A DNA stretch of 64,000 nucleotides from Methylorubrum aminovorans (GTDB lineage Bacteria; Pseudomonadota; Alphaproteobacteria; Rhizobiales; Beijerinckiaceae): contig NZ_BPRC01000020.1 of assembly GCF_022179725.1 (NCBI RefSeq), positions 1-64,000 of the forward strand, given 5' to 3'. Position 1 is the stretch's first letter, and each line of letters opens with the position of its first letter. This document shows, one piece after another, positions 41,446-49,566 of this stretch. The notes under the pieces were generated by a model, which made no database searches, was not told where the DNA came from, and was given only the letters and a program-made list of their open reading frames with translations. The position numbers and the translations under genes are program-made.

Positions 41446-42079
41446 GCCGTCGCCGATCCTTCGCACCCTGGCTTGTTCGCTGACCGGGACGTTAGGGATT
41501 TATGGTTAACGAGTTGTTGAGGCGCGACTTCGTCGATTTCACAGGACTGATTTACACACGAACGCTTCGCGCTTTTTCAGTGCAAACCAAAACAATGATA
41601 GCCGTATTGAGCGTATATATTATCGATTCGCGTCGGTTCTTAAGCCGGTTCGAGCAATCGGCAGATCATGAATTTCGTATTTCAAGGTATCATTTGTTGC
41701 AAAGCGCTGGTTTGATCGGCATTTCGGCTTTCCCGCCGTGGCCGGGAGCCGCGTCGTAGCCTGCCCATCACGCGAGTTTGTTTCGAATATTCTTTCGCAC
41801 TGCATTCACACCCACCGCTCGCAGCACAGAAATGCACAATGTTGCCGTTTCGATTTCGAACCAAAATCAGATCCGTGCCGAAACAGATCCTCACAAACCG
41901 TTCCAAAAATACTCAGTTTTGACATCTTAGGGCAGGTGCCGATCTTGCAAGCCGATCCTTAGACTTCATTCAGGATATCGGACGAGGTTTCGGCCTTGCA
42001 GAACAAGTCTTACCCCTCGTCAACGTTTTCCGACCATCATTTGCAAAGTTCAGCGCGACCGCCTGTCGCCTCTCGAGCA
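41446..42079. other. AT-rich divergent intergenic region
   Basis: About 630 bp between gspD (minus) and the SCO-like gene (plus) with much lower GC than the surrounding DNA, especially 41500-42060. Small open frames exist on both strands, but none looks like a real protein. It contains a CtrA-like box near gspD and a TTGACA near 41924. It most likely holds the promoters of gspD and of the copper oxidase unit, or is a horizontally acquired insert. Confidence 0.5.
41516..41530. promoter_or_regulatory. CtrA-like box (one mismatch) upstream of gspD
   Basis: TTAA-CGAGTTG-TTGA, 71 nt upstream of the gspD start, matches TTAA-N7-TTAA with one mismatch. It lies in the AT-rich intergenic region, where chance matches are easier than elsewhere in the window. 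Confidence 0.28.
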
Positions 42080-42739
42080 ATGCTGCCGATGTCGATGAAA
42101 ATCATTGCAGCGGGTTTCTGTTTTGCCCTGGCCGCCGCCGCTCTGCCCCTGTCCGGACCAGCCGGGGCCGAGCCGGTTCCGCCGCTGGCCGCGCGCAGCG
42201 AGCTCGACGCATTTCTCTGGCCGGGCACCGAGCCGCCCCGGCGGCTGGACCAGCACGGCGACCGATTGCGGCCCGAATCCCTGCGCGACCGCCTCGTCGT
42301 CGTGTCCTTCGTCCATGCGGATTGCACGATTGCCTGCGCCGTGCGCGTTCTCGACCTCGACAAGCTCGCGCAGGCGCTACCGGCGCCCCTGCGCGAGCGG
42401 GTGACCTTCCTGAGCATCGGCACCGATCCCGCCCGCGACGACCCGGCGCGCCTTCGCGCCTTCGCCGAAGGCTTGGTCGGCAAGACGACGCGGCTGCGCT
42501 TCCTCGACAGCGACGCCGCCTCGACCGCGGCGCTCGCCGCGGCGCTGCGCTACCCGCCCGCCGCCCTGCCCGAACCGCCGCCGACCATCCTCGTCTTCGA
42601 TCGGACCGGCCGGATGGCGATGGCCTACGGCGGCGATCCGCTCGACGGTCCGCGCCTGCTGCAGGACCTCACCCTCCTCGAAACCTTCGAGAACGGGATC
42701 GGCCGCCCGGCGCGCGGCGAGGCCCGCGATCCGGCCTGA
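42080..42739 (+). CDS. SCO1/SenC-like exported thioredoxin-fold protein
   Basis: A protein of about 219 residues with a signal peptide (IIAAGFCFALAAAALPLSGPAGA) and a thioredoxin fold like that of SCO/SenC copper chaperones. The CxxxC pair is in FVHADCTIACAVRVLDLDKL, and LSIGTDPARDDPARLRAFAE is a typical SCO helix. The third copper ligand, usually a His before the last beta strands, is not seen; that region reads PEPPPTILVFDRTGR. The start is uncertain (ATG at 42080, 42089 or 42095). It precedes the copper radical oxidase by 30 nt, and SCO proteins are known to assist copper loading of such an oxidase in Streptomyces. Confidence 0.78.
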   Translation: MLPMSMKIIAAGFCFALAAAALPLSGPAGAEPVPPLAARSELDAFLWPGTEPPRRLDQHGDRLRPESLRDRLVVVSFVHADCTIACAVRVLDLDKLAQALPAPLRERVTFLSIGTDPARDDPARLRAFAEGLVGKTTRLRFLDSDAASTAALAAALRYPPAALPEPPPTILVFDRTGRMAMAYGGDPLDGPRLLQDLTLLETFENGIGRPARGEARDPA

Positions 42740-42769
42740 TCTTTCAATCCAGAAAAGGGGAAGTCCATC

Positions 42770-45463
42770 ATGACACGACCAAACCCGGCCGAGGGCCGGT
42801 GGCGTGCGCACGCCCGCCGCACGGCCCTGTTCTCGGCCACGATGCTCGCGGGCGGGCTGCATTCCGCCGAGGCCGCCCGCTTCGGCATCGTCGTCGACCC
42901 GGTGCAGGACCCGCTCTTCGCCGGCCTCCAGATTCCCGACAGCGCCCCGACCCTCGGCATGTGGTCGGGCGTGCGCGATTGGCCGATGAACGCGATCCAC
43001 ATGGGTCTCTTGCCCAGCGGCAAGGTCGTATCCTTCGGGACCGCGAGCGGCAAGCCCGAGATCCAGGACGGGCGCACCTTCGCCATCTGGAATCCCTATA
43101 CCGGCCTGGACCGCAACAGCCACGTGATCCTGCTGGGGCCGAGGCGGGTCAACAGCTTCTGCGCGGCGCAGGCTTTCCAGGCGGACGGCTCGCTCCTGAT
43201 CCCCGGCGGCATCTTCGAGGACGGCAACGACAAGGGCAGCGCGGTTCTGAACGCGGCGGCCAACAGAGTCACCGCCACGACGGCGCAACTGGCCAACGAC
43301 CGTTATTATTCCACCATGCTCACCCTGCCCAACGGCCAGCAGGTGATCGTGGGCGGCTCCTATCCCTATCTCGGCGGATGGGCCGATCCCAACGGCGACA
43401 TCGGCCGCGGCTGGATGACCGGGATGACTCCCGAGGTCTACGACGGCACCCGGTGGCGCAGCCTGTTCGGCGCCAACAGCCGCGAGGCCTTCGGCCCGGA
43501 CTTCAACCGGTTCTGGTATCCCCGCGCCTGGATCGCGCCGAACGGACAGGTCTTCGGCATCTCCTCCGAGAAGATGTGGTACCTCGACACGGCCGGGAAC
43601 GGATCGGTCCGCACCCTGCCGTTCCGCCAGGCGCAGCATGAGGCCCGCACGGCCATCGAGGCGCCGAATGTCGGGCCGAACTCGACCGCCGCGATGTACG
43701 AGCCCGGCAAGATCATCCAGGTCGGCGGCAACGCCTATTCCAATGGCGAGGGCTTTCTGTCGAGCAGCCGCGCCACGCTGATCGACATCAACGGGGATAC
43801 GCCCGTCCTGACCGAGACCGCGCCGATGAGCACGGGACGGAGCTGGGCCAACGCGACGGTGCTGCCCACCGGCCAGGTGCTCGTGACCGGCGGCAGCCGG
43901 TACAACGATCGCGGCGGCGGCGACGTGGTGCTCTCCAGCGAGAGCTGGGATCCGAAGACCGGCCGCTGGTCGGTCGGCGCCTCGGGCGCGGTCTATCGCG
44001 GCTACCACTCCTCGGCCCTGCTGCTGCAGAACGGGGCGCTGGTCATCGCCGGCGGCGGCGCGCCCGGCCCCGTCGTCAACGAGAACGCCGAGTTCTACTA
44101 TCCGCCCTACCTGTTCACGCAGGTGGACGGCCGCGCCGTTCTGGCGCCGCGTCCGCAGATCCTCAGCCTGACGACGAACCGGCTGCAATACGGCCAGACG
44201 ATGCAGTTCGAGCTCGGGTCGCGGGACGAGATCGCGGAGGTGGTGCTGATCGGGCTGAGCCAGGTCACGCACAGCTTCAACTTCACGCAGCGCCGCTACC
44301 CGGTGACCTTCACCCAGACGGATCAGACCGTCTCGCTCAAGGGCCCGCCCTCCGGCAACGTGGCACCGCCCGGCTATTATCAGCTCATCGCGATCGACCG
44401 GAAGGGCGTCCCCTCCCCCGGCGTGATCCTCGCGGTCGGCCCGGTCGCGGCGCCGCCGCAATCGGCGACACCGATCTTCGGCACCCCGGCGACGCCCGGC
44501 GGCGGGACCGGCCCGATCGCGGATAGCGGTTCGGAGCCGGGCGGTCCGAATCCGGGAACCGATCCCGGAACAGGGCCCGGCAGTTCGCCGGGCACCGACG
44601 GGATTCCGCTCAAGGCCGCGCATTCCGGGCTGTGCCTCGCGGTGCCGGCCGGCAACGGCAATGACGGCGCACCGGTCACCCAGCAGGCCTGCACCGGCAC
44701 CGCCGAGCAGCTCTGGCGGGTGCGAGCCACCGCGGGCGGTTCCGCGCTGGTCAACGCCGCCACCGGCAAGTGCCTCGACATGAGCCTGGCGCGCCCGCCG
44801 GCAGGCCCCGGCACGCAGGTGTTCCAATGGGCCTGCCACGGCGGCACCAACCAGGCCTGGACGACGCGGGCGCAAGGCGGCGGCAACGCCTATGTTTCGG
44901 TCGCCGCCAACCTCTGCCTCGATGTGCTCGGAGCCACGCCGCAGGCGGGAGCCGGGACGGTGGTGTGGGCCTGCCACGGCGGCGGCAACCAAACCTTCTC
45001 GGGCACTGCCACCGGCGGCGGAACCGGCAACACGGCCGGCATTCCGCTCAGGGCCGCGCATTCCGGGCTGTGCCTCTCGGTGCCGGCGGGCAACGGCAAC
45101 GATGGCGCACCGGTCACCCAACAGGCCTGCACCGGCGCCGCCGAGCAGCGCTGGCGTGTCCGGGCCACCGCTGGAGGCTCCGCCCTCGTCAACGCCGCCA
45201 GCGGCAAGTGCCTCGACGTGAGCCTGTTGCGGCCGCCGGTCGCCAACGGCACGGAGGTCTTCCAATGGGCCTGCCACGGCGGCGCCAACCAAGCCTGGAC
45301 GACGCGGGCGCAAGGCGGCGGCAACGCTCTGACCACCGCGGCGACGCCCAATCTCTGCCTCGACGTCCTCGGGATCGCACCCCAACCCGGCGCGACGACG
45401 GCGGTGTGGGCCTGCCACGGCGGCGGCAACCAGACCTTCTCCAGCGCCACTCTCACCCAGTGA
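42770..45463 (+). CDS. Galactose-oxidase-like copper radical oxidase with two ricin-type lectin domains
   Basis: An 897-residue secreted protein: signal peptide (1-36), a kelch-type beta-propeller and C-terminal DUF1929-like domain of the galactose/glyoxal oxidase family (about 60-560), a Pro/Gly linker (565-610), then two ricin-B beta-trefoils (611-745, 758-897) with AEQLW, NQAW and NQTF repeats. The catalytic set is complete: Cys131 (NSFCAAQ) and Tyr180 (DRYYST) for the Cys-Tyr cofactor, Tyr412-His413 (RGYHSS) and His501 (VTHSFN) as copper ligands. It should oxidise an alcohol or aldehyde to give H2O2. The T2SS context suggests export to the medium. Confidence 0.88.
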   Translation: MTRPNPAEGRWRAHARRTALFSATMLAGGLHSAEAARFGIVVDPVQDPLFAGLQIPDSAPTLGMWSGVRDWPMNAIHMGLLPSGKVVSFGTASGKPEIQDGRTFAIWNPYTGLDRNSHVILLGPRRVNSFCAAQAFQADGSLLIPGGIFEDGNDKGSAVLNAAANRVTATTAQLANDRYYSTMLTLPNGQQVIVGGSYPYLGGWADPNGDIGRGWMTGMTPEVYDGTRWRSLFGANSREAFGPDFNRFWYPRAWIAPNGQVFGISSEKMWYLDTAGNGSVRTLPFRQAQHEARTAIEAPNVGPNSTAAMYEPGKIIQVGGNAYSNGEGFLSSSRATLIDINGDTPVLTETAPMSTGRSWANATVLPTGQVLVTGGSRYNDRGGGDVVLSSESWDPKTGRWSVGASGAVYRGYHSSALLLQNGALVIAGGGAPGPVVNENAEFYYPPYLFTQVDGRAVLAPRPQILSLTTNRLQYGQTMQFELGSRDEIAEVVLIGLSQVTHSFNFTQRRYPVTFTQTDQTVSLKGPPSGNVAPPGYYQLIAIDRKGVPSPGVILAVGPVAAPPQSATPIFGTPATPGGGTGPIADSGSEPGGPNPGTDPGTGPGSSPGTDGIPLKAAHSGLCLAVPAGNGNDGAPVTQQACTGTAEQLWRVRATAGGSALVNAATGKCLDMSLARPPAGPGTQVFQWACHGGTNQAWTTRAQGGGNAYVSVAANLCLDVLGATPQAGAGTVVWACHGGGNQTFSGTATGGGTGNTAGIPLRAAHSGLCLSVPAGNGNDGAPVTQQACTGAAEQRWRVRATAGGSALVNAASGKCLDVSLLRPPVANGTEVFQWACHGGANQAWTTRAQGGGNALTTAATPNLCLDVLGIAPQPGATTAVWACHGGGNQTFSSATLTQ

Positions 45464-45644
45464 AACCCGCGCCCCGCCGACGCCGGACACGGCGCGGCGG
45501 GGCGCTCCGACGGGGAGAGCGAAGCCGTGCCCGATCCCGTGCTTGCGGGACGCCGGCCTCACAACGATCCGAAAGGAATGCGTCGTAGCATCGATCCGGA
45601 AGCGAGAGGACCGACCGGCAGACGATGGGGAGCAGGAGCCGCCC

Positions 45645-46163
45645 ATGAGCGACGGAGCGAGAGCATCGTCCCGAAAGGCGGCCGCCGGCTTTCGGACAGC
45701 GACGACGCGACGACAAGAATCCGGGTGCGACGGCTTCACGCTGATCGAGATGCTGGTGACGCTGGCGATCCTTGCCGCCGCCGTCGCCCTCGGGACCCGC
45801 TCCGTCGTCCTGGGCGAGACCGCGCGCCAGCCGGGCCGGATCGCCGACCGGGTCGCCGCCGAGATCGATCGGCTACGGGCCGAGGCGCTCCGCACGGGCC
45901 GGACCGGCCGCCTCGTCTACGATGCGGAGGCGAGCCGCTTCCTCAGCTCCCGTCCGGGCGCCGCGCCGATCCCGGCCGAATCCCTCCACGTCAGCGTCGC
46001 CGTTCCGCCGTCGTCCTGGGGGGCACCGGGCGAGATCAGGCTCCTGCCGGACGGCAGCGCCTCGGGCGGCCGCATCGTGCTTGCCGCGCCGGGGGCAGGG
46101 TTTGGGGCGACCGTGACGGTGGCGCCCCTGACCGGCCGCGTGCGCCGGGAGCCTCAGCCGTGA
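45645..46163 (+). CDS. gspH: Type II secretion minor pseudopilin GspH
   Basis: A 172-residue minor pseudopilin with the prepilin motif CDGFTLIEMLVTLAILAAAV (cleavage after Gly, Glu at +5) and a GspH/FimT-type C-terminal beta domain. The ATG at 45645 follows GCAGGAGCC. The leader before the cleavage site is unusually long (about 30 residues), and most of it is encoded by a REP-like palindrome (45663-45694), so an in-frame shorter start is possible. The stop overlaps the gspI start (GTGA). Confidence 0.88.
   Translation: MSDGARASSRKAAAGFRTATTRRQESGCDGFTLIEMLVTLAILAAAVALGTRSVVLGETARQPGRIADRVAAEIDRLRAEALRTGRTGRLVYDAEASRFLSSRPGAAPIPAESLHVSVAVPPSSWGAPGEIRLLPDGSASGGRIVLAAPGAGFGATVTVAPLTGRVRREPQP
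45663..45694. repeat. REP-like palindrome copy inside the gspH leader
   Basis: GCATCGTCCCGAAAGGCGG followed by CCGCCGGCTTTCGG is the dispersed palindrome in reverse orientation, with a decayed second end. It is read through as the amino-terminal leader of GspH (SSRKAAAGFRTATTRR), which the prepilin peptidase would remove, so the insertion is probably harmless to the mature pseudopilin. Confidence 0.75.
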
Positions 46164-46609
46164 GCCGGTGGCACCGATTGCGGCGACGTCTCCGGTCGAT
46201 GCTGCGCGCCGGCTCCGGGCCGGCGCAGCCGGCAGAGACGGAGGCGGGCTTCACCATCGCCGAAGTGCTCGTCGCCTTCGCGGTGGCGAGCCTCGGCACC
46301 CTGATCGCCCTGGAGATCGCCGGCATGACCGCCACCGGCATCCGGCGCCTCGACACGGCCCGCGTCAGCCTCGACGAGGCCGAGGGCATCGCCCTGCGCC
46401 ACGCCGCGGCAGGCCCGCTTCGGCCCGGACTGAGCCGGGGCGCCTTCTCGGACGGCCGCGTCTGGACGCTTCGCGTCACCGACACCCGTCCCGCTTTCGG
46501 CCGGATGCAGGTCCCGCCCTTCTTCCTGATCGAGGTGTTCCGGGGCGAACCGGGAAGCGAGGCGATCTACACCACGCTGGTCTCGGGGGAGCCTGATGGC
46601 CGAAGCTGA
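46160..46609 (+). CDS. gspI: Type II secretion minor pseudopilin GspI
   Basis: A 149-residue minor pseudopilin. The prepilin site is TEAGFTIAEVLVAFAVASLG, with Glu at +5, followed by a short beta domain (FFLIEVFRG). GspI forms the tip complex of the pseudopilus with GspJ and GspK. The GTG start at 46160 overlaps the gspH stop, and the gene overlaps gspJ by 14 nt, so H-I-J-K are one translational unit. Confidence 0.88.
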   Translation: MSRWHRLRRRLRSMLRAGSGPAQPAETEAGFTIAEVLVAFAVASLGTLIALEIAGMTATGIRRLDTARVSLDEAEGIALRHAAAGPLRPGLSRGAFSDGRVWTLRVTDTRPAFGRMQVPPFFLIEVFRGEPGSEAIYTTLVSGEPDGRS

Positions 46610-47225
46610 GTCGGAGGCCGGCTTCACCCTGATCGAGATGATCGTCTGCCTCGCGCTCGCGGCGCTGCTCGGCCTGTTGCTCGTCAGTGCGATCCGCGTG
46701 GCGGGCACCGCCACCGCGGCAGCCGGCGCCGTCGCGACCGCCGAGGAGGTGCAGTCCGTCCGGGAGCACCTGCGCCGGACGCTCGGCAGTCTCACGCCGC
46801 GTCGCATCGACGGGACCGGCCCGGTGCTGCAGGGCGGGCCGGACGGCCTGCGGGCCGCGATCGGCGCCGATCAGGCCCTGGAACGACCGCTCGATCTCAC
46901 CGTCGCCCTGAGCGGTCTTGCGCGGGGCGACGGCCGGTTCGATCTCGTCGAGAGTCGCGCGCCGCTCGAAAGCCTGCCGGGCGCCGTGCCCTCGGGCGAT
47001 CCCGCCGCCCCCTCGGAGGTTCTGCTGCACGGCATCACCGGCCTGTCGATCCGCTATTTCGGGGCGCTCAAGGACCGCACCCCGCCGACGTGGCATCCGG
47101 TCTGGCAGCCGACCGGAGACGCGTCCCGCCGACTGCCCGGCCTCGTCGAGATCCAGATCGCCTTCGCCCCCCGTGACCCGCGGCGCTGGACCCCGCTCGT
47201 CATCGCCCTCGGCAACCGGCGATGA
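46596..47225 (+). CDS. gspJ: Type II secretion minor pseudopilin GspJ
   Basis: A 209-residue minor pseudopilin beginning MAEAESEAGFTLIEMIVCLA, with cleavage after Gly and Glu at +5. The C-terminal GspJ-type beta domain has LHGITGLSIRYFG and WTPLVIALG. It is part of the tip heterotrimer with GspI and GspK and overlaps both neighbours. Confidence 0.9.
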   Translation: MAEAESEAGFTLIEMIVCLALAALLGLLLVSAIRVAGTATAAAGAVATAEEVQSVREHLRRTLGSLTPRRIDGTGPVLQGGPDGLRAAIGADQALERPLDLTVALSGLARGDGRFDLVESRAPLESLPGAVPSGDPAAPSEVLLHGITGLSIRYFGALKDRTPPTWHPVWQPTGDASRRLPGLVEIQIAFAPRDPRRWTPLVIALGNRR

Positions 47226-48151
47226 ATCCCCGCGGCATCGGCAGGCCCGGCACGGGACTGGGGCGGGAGGAAGAGGCCGGATTCGTCCTCCTGTCCGTCC
47301 TCGGCATCCTCGCCGTGGTGAGCGCGATCCTGGCCGGCGCGCTGCTTCAGGTCCGCTCCGGCACGGCCCTGACGCAGGCCCGCGGACGGATCGTCCAGCT
47401 CCAGGGCATCGCCGACGGGATCACGCGCCTGATCGCCTACGATCTCGGCGTGCGGCGGGCCTATCGTCTCGCCGGCCTCGACTTTCCCGAGGACGGCACC
47501 GTCGTGGCCTGTCCCTTGGGCGGCAGCCGGACCGCCTTCGTTTCGTTGCAGGACCAGGGACGCCTGATCGACCTGAACCGGACCCCGCGGCCGGCGATGG
47601 AGGAAGCCTTCCGCCTGCTCGGCGTGCCGGACCGGGCGGTCCTCGCCATCGCCGCCGAGATCGTCGACTATCGCGACGCCGACGACGTCCCCGAACCCAC
47701 GGGCGGCGCCGAGCTGCCGCAATACCGCGGGCGCGGTCTCCCCTGGGGGCCGCGCAACGCGCCCTTCGCCGGCGTGGACGAGATCGAGCGGCTGCCCTCG
47801 ATGACGCCGGACATCGCCGCGATCCTGAGGCCGGTGCTGACCGTCTACAACGAAGGCGGCCGCTTCGACCTCGCCGCCCTCGTGGCGCGGCTGCGCCCCT
47901 CCCACCTCGACGGATCCTTGCGCCAGGCCGGGCCCGTCCCGTCGCCGCGCCAGTACTTCCGGATGTCGGTCGTCGTCGAACAGGCCGGGACGCGCGCGGG
48001 ACGCTCGGCGATCTACGCGCTGGGCGGCACGCGCACGGGCACGGATTTCCTGAGCTGGCAGCAGGCCTCGGTCGTCACGACGACGGCCGCCCTCTCGCAC
48101 CGTGCCTGCGCGACCGTCGCGGCGGCCCTGAGGGCCGGCGGCCCGGAGTGA
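47222..48151 (+). CDS. gspK: Type II secretion minor pseudopilin GspK
   Basis: A 309-residue protein, the large tip pseudopilin that caps the pseudopilus. The prepilin segment is EEEAGFVLLSVLGILAVVSA; it lacks the +5 Glu, as is normal for GspK. The alpha domain has IDLNRTPRPAMEEAFRLLGV and IVDYRDADDVPEPTGGAE. It overlaps gspJ by 4 nt and ends the H-I-J-K unit. Confidence 0.92.
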   Translation: MNPRGIGRPGTGLGREEEAGFVLLSVLGILAVVSAILAGALLQVRSGTALTQARGRIVQLQGIADGITRLIAYDLGVRRAYRLAGLDFPEDGTVVACPLGGSRTAFVSLQDQGRLIDLNRTPRPAMEEAFRLLGVPDRAVLAIAAEIVDYRDADDVPEPTGGAELPQYRGRGLPWGPRNAPFAGVDEIERLPSMTPDIAAILRPVLTVYNEGGRFDLAALVARLRPSHLDGSLRQAGPVPSPRQYFRMSVVVEQAGTRAGRSAIYALGGTRTGTDFLSWQQASVVTTTAALSHRACATVAAALRAGGPE

Positions 48152-48237
48152 CGCAGACGGGACGGAGCCGGACCCATCGACCGGAGGCGGTCTGAGACCG
48201 GCGGCGCCCGCCAAGGCCCTCGCGCCCATCGACCGCC

Positions 48238-48251
48238 TTGCGCTGGATCAA
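48238..48251. promoter_or_regulatory. FNR/FixK-type box upstream of usp
   Basis: TTGC-GCTGGA-TCAA fits the relaxed alphaproteobacterial FixK/Fnr consensus TTG(A/C)-N6-(T/G)CAA. It lies 69 nt before the usp start, a position suited to activation. The Fnr-type regulator encoded at 49567 is the obvious candidate to bind. Confidence 0.5.
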
Positions 48252-48319
48252 GGCATCCGTGCCGGGCGGCCGGCAAGGATGGCGCCGTCGAGCGGAAGGG
48301 GAAGCCCCGGGAGGCGAGA

Positions 48320-49132
48320 TTGGCTTACGCGAACATCCTGGTCTCGGTCGATCTCGGCGGGGCCGCCTCGGACCGCGTCCGGCTCGCCGCCGGCCTCGCG
48401 CAGCGCTTCGAGGCGACGCTGACGGGTGCCGCCGCCTGCAAGGTGCCGGCACCGGACTACGTGCGCGATATCGGCGAAATCGACGACGAGGAGCCGCACT
48501 TCGAGGAGAAGGCCCGCGCCGCGCTCGCGCAGGCGCGGGATCTGTTCGAGCGCTCCGTCGACGCGCCGCTGCGCCGCGATTGGCGCGAGGCCCTGGCCAG
48601 CCCGATCACCCATCTCGTCGAGCAGGCGCGGGCGGCCGACCTTCTCGTGGTGGGCCGCCATGGCCCCGAAGACGCCGCGCCCGGTGCCCTCGGCGTTTCG
48701 CCCGGTCCCGTCCTGATGGAGGCCGCCCGCCCGGTTCTCGTGGTGCCCCCGCGCGCCGAGCACCTCCGGGGCGCTCGGATCGTCGTGGCCTGGAAAGACG
48801 GTTTGGAGGCGCGCCGGGCGGTCTCGGCCGCCCTTCCCTTCATCCGCGAGGCGGATCAGGTCTTCGTCGCCAGCACCGGCGAGGGCGCCCATTACGAGGG
48901 GGCGGAGGATGTGGCCGGCCACCTCGCCCGCCACGGCGCCTCTGTGACGACGCATCTGCTGCGCACCGTCGTCAGCGACGGCGACGAGATCCTGCGCTTC
49001 GCCCTGAAGCAGGAGGCCGACCTGATCGTGATGGGCGCCTACGGCCATACGCGCCTGCGCGAGTGGCTGTTCGGCGGCGTCACCCGCGAGATGCTGCAAC
49101 GCAGCCCCCTCCCCTGCCTGATGTGTCACTGA
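48320..49132 (+). CDS. Universal stress protein, tandem UspA domains
   Basis: A 270-residue protein with two Usp folds. The first starts MAYANILVSVDLGGAASDRV; the second holds the ATP-binding pattern MGAYGHTRLREWLFGGVTRE. The start is a TTG at 48320 behind GGGAGGCGAGA. It is translationally coupled to a cytochrome c gene (TGATG overlap) and has an FNR/FixK-type box upstream, which suggests induction at low oxygen; Usp proteins of this class are often in oxygen-limitation regulons. Confidence 0.92.
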   Translation: MAYANILVSVDLGGAASDRVRLAAGLAQRFEATLTGAAACKVPAPDYVRDIGEIDDEEPHFEEKARAALAQARDLFERSVDAPLRRDWREALASPITHLVEQARAADLLVVGRHGPEDAAPGALGVSPGPVLMEAARPVLVVPPRAEHLRGARIVVAWKDGLEARRAVSAALPFIREADQVFVASTGEGAHYEGAEDVAGHLARHGASVTTHLLRTVVSDGDEILRFALKQEADLIVMGAYGHTRLREWLFGGVTREMLQRSPLPCLMCH

Positions 49133-49458
49133 TGCGCCGACCGATCGCCCTCCCGATCCTCGCCCTCGGGCTGATCGCCCTGCCGGCCGCGGCCCAGGCC
49201 CTCGATGCTCGCGCTCAGCGCGGCGAGACCATCGCGCGGACGAACTGCGCCCGCTGCCACGCGATCGGCCGCATCGGAGCGAGCCCCCTGGCGGAGGCGC
49301 CGCCCTTCCGCGAGCTGCACCATCGCTATCCCGTGACGGATCTGGGCGAGGCGCTGGCCGAGGGCATCACCACGGGCCACCCGTCGATGCCGGAATTCCG
49401 GCTCGATCCCGATCAGGCGCAGGCCCTGATCGCCTACCTTCAGACCCTCGAACGATAG
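49132..49458 (+). CDS. Small periplasmic c-type cytochrome
   Basis: A 108-residue class I cytochrome c with a signal peptide (ALPILALGLIALPAAAQA), one haem site NCARCHAIG, and a likely axial Met in TTGHPSMPEFRL. The ATG overlaps the usp stop. It could pass electrons to a terminal oxidase, but bd oxidase itself takes electrons from quinol, not from cytochrome c, so its partner is not in this window. The TAG stop lies inside a long hairpin. Confidence 0.92.
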   Translation: MRRPIALPILALGLIALPAAAQALDARAQRGETIARTNCARCHAIGRIGASPLAEAPPFRELHHRYPVTDLGEALAEGITTGHPSMPEFRLDPDQAQALIAYLQTLER

Positions 49459-49497
49459 AGCATCGTGCCGGATACCAGATCCGGCACGATGCTCTAT
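49455..49497. terminator. Perfect 19-bp hairpin overlapping the cytochrome c stop codon
   Basis: ATAGAGCATCGTGCCGGAT and its exact complement ATCCGGCACGATGCTCTAT surround a 5-nt loop (ACCAG). The left arm includes the TAG of the cytochrome gene. It lies between convergent genes (cytochrome c and the Fnr regulator) and is followed by a REP-like element, so it is most likely a bidirectional terminator, although no T-run follows. Confidence 0.7.
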
Positions 49498-49509
49498 CCT
49501 CTTGTTCCC

Positions 49510-49555
49510 GCATCGCCTTTTTCCGAAAGCCGGTGGCCACCTTTCGGGACGATGC
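49510..49555. repeat. REP-like palindrome next to the 49455 hairpin
   Basis: GCATCGCCTTTTTCCGAAAGCCGG...CCACCTTTCGGGACGATGC, the same family as at 8036 and 17498-17666, including the upstream TCCTCTTGTTCCC that resembles the spacer of the ureB-ureC array. It lies just past the fnr-like gene's 3' end. Confidence 0.85.
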
Positions 49556-49566
49556 GCTAGGGGGCC

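Noticed and set aside
39019..41520. An 833-codon open frame on the plus strand opposite gspD
   Set aside because: It mirrors the secretin gene; the composition (His/Arg/Gly-rich, no domain) is that of an antisense frame in GC-rich DNA.
42377..45895. A 1172-codon open frame on the minus strand opposite the copper oxidase
   Set aside because: No recognisable domain; the plus strand encodes a complete oxidase with catalytic residues and lectin repeats.
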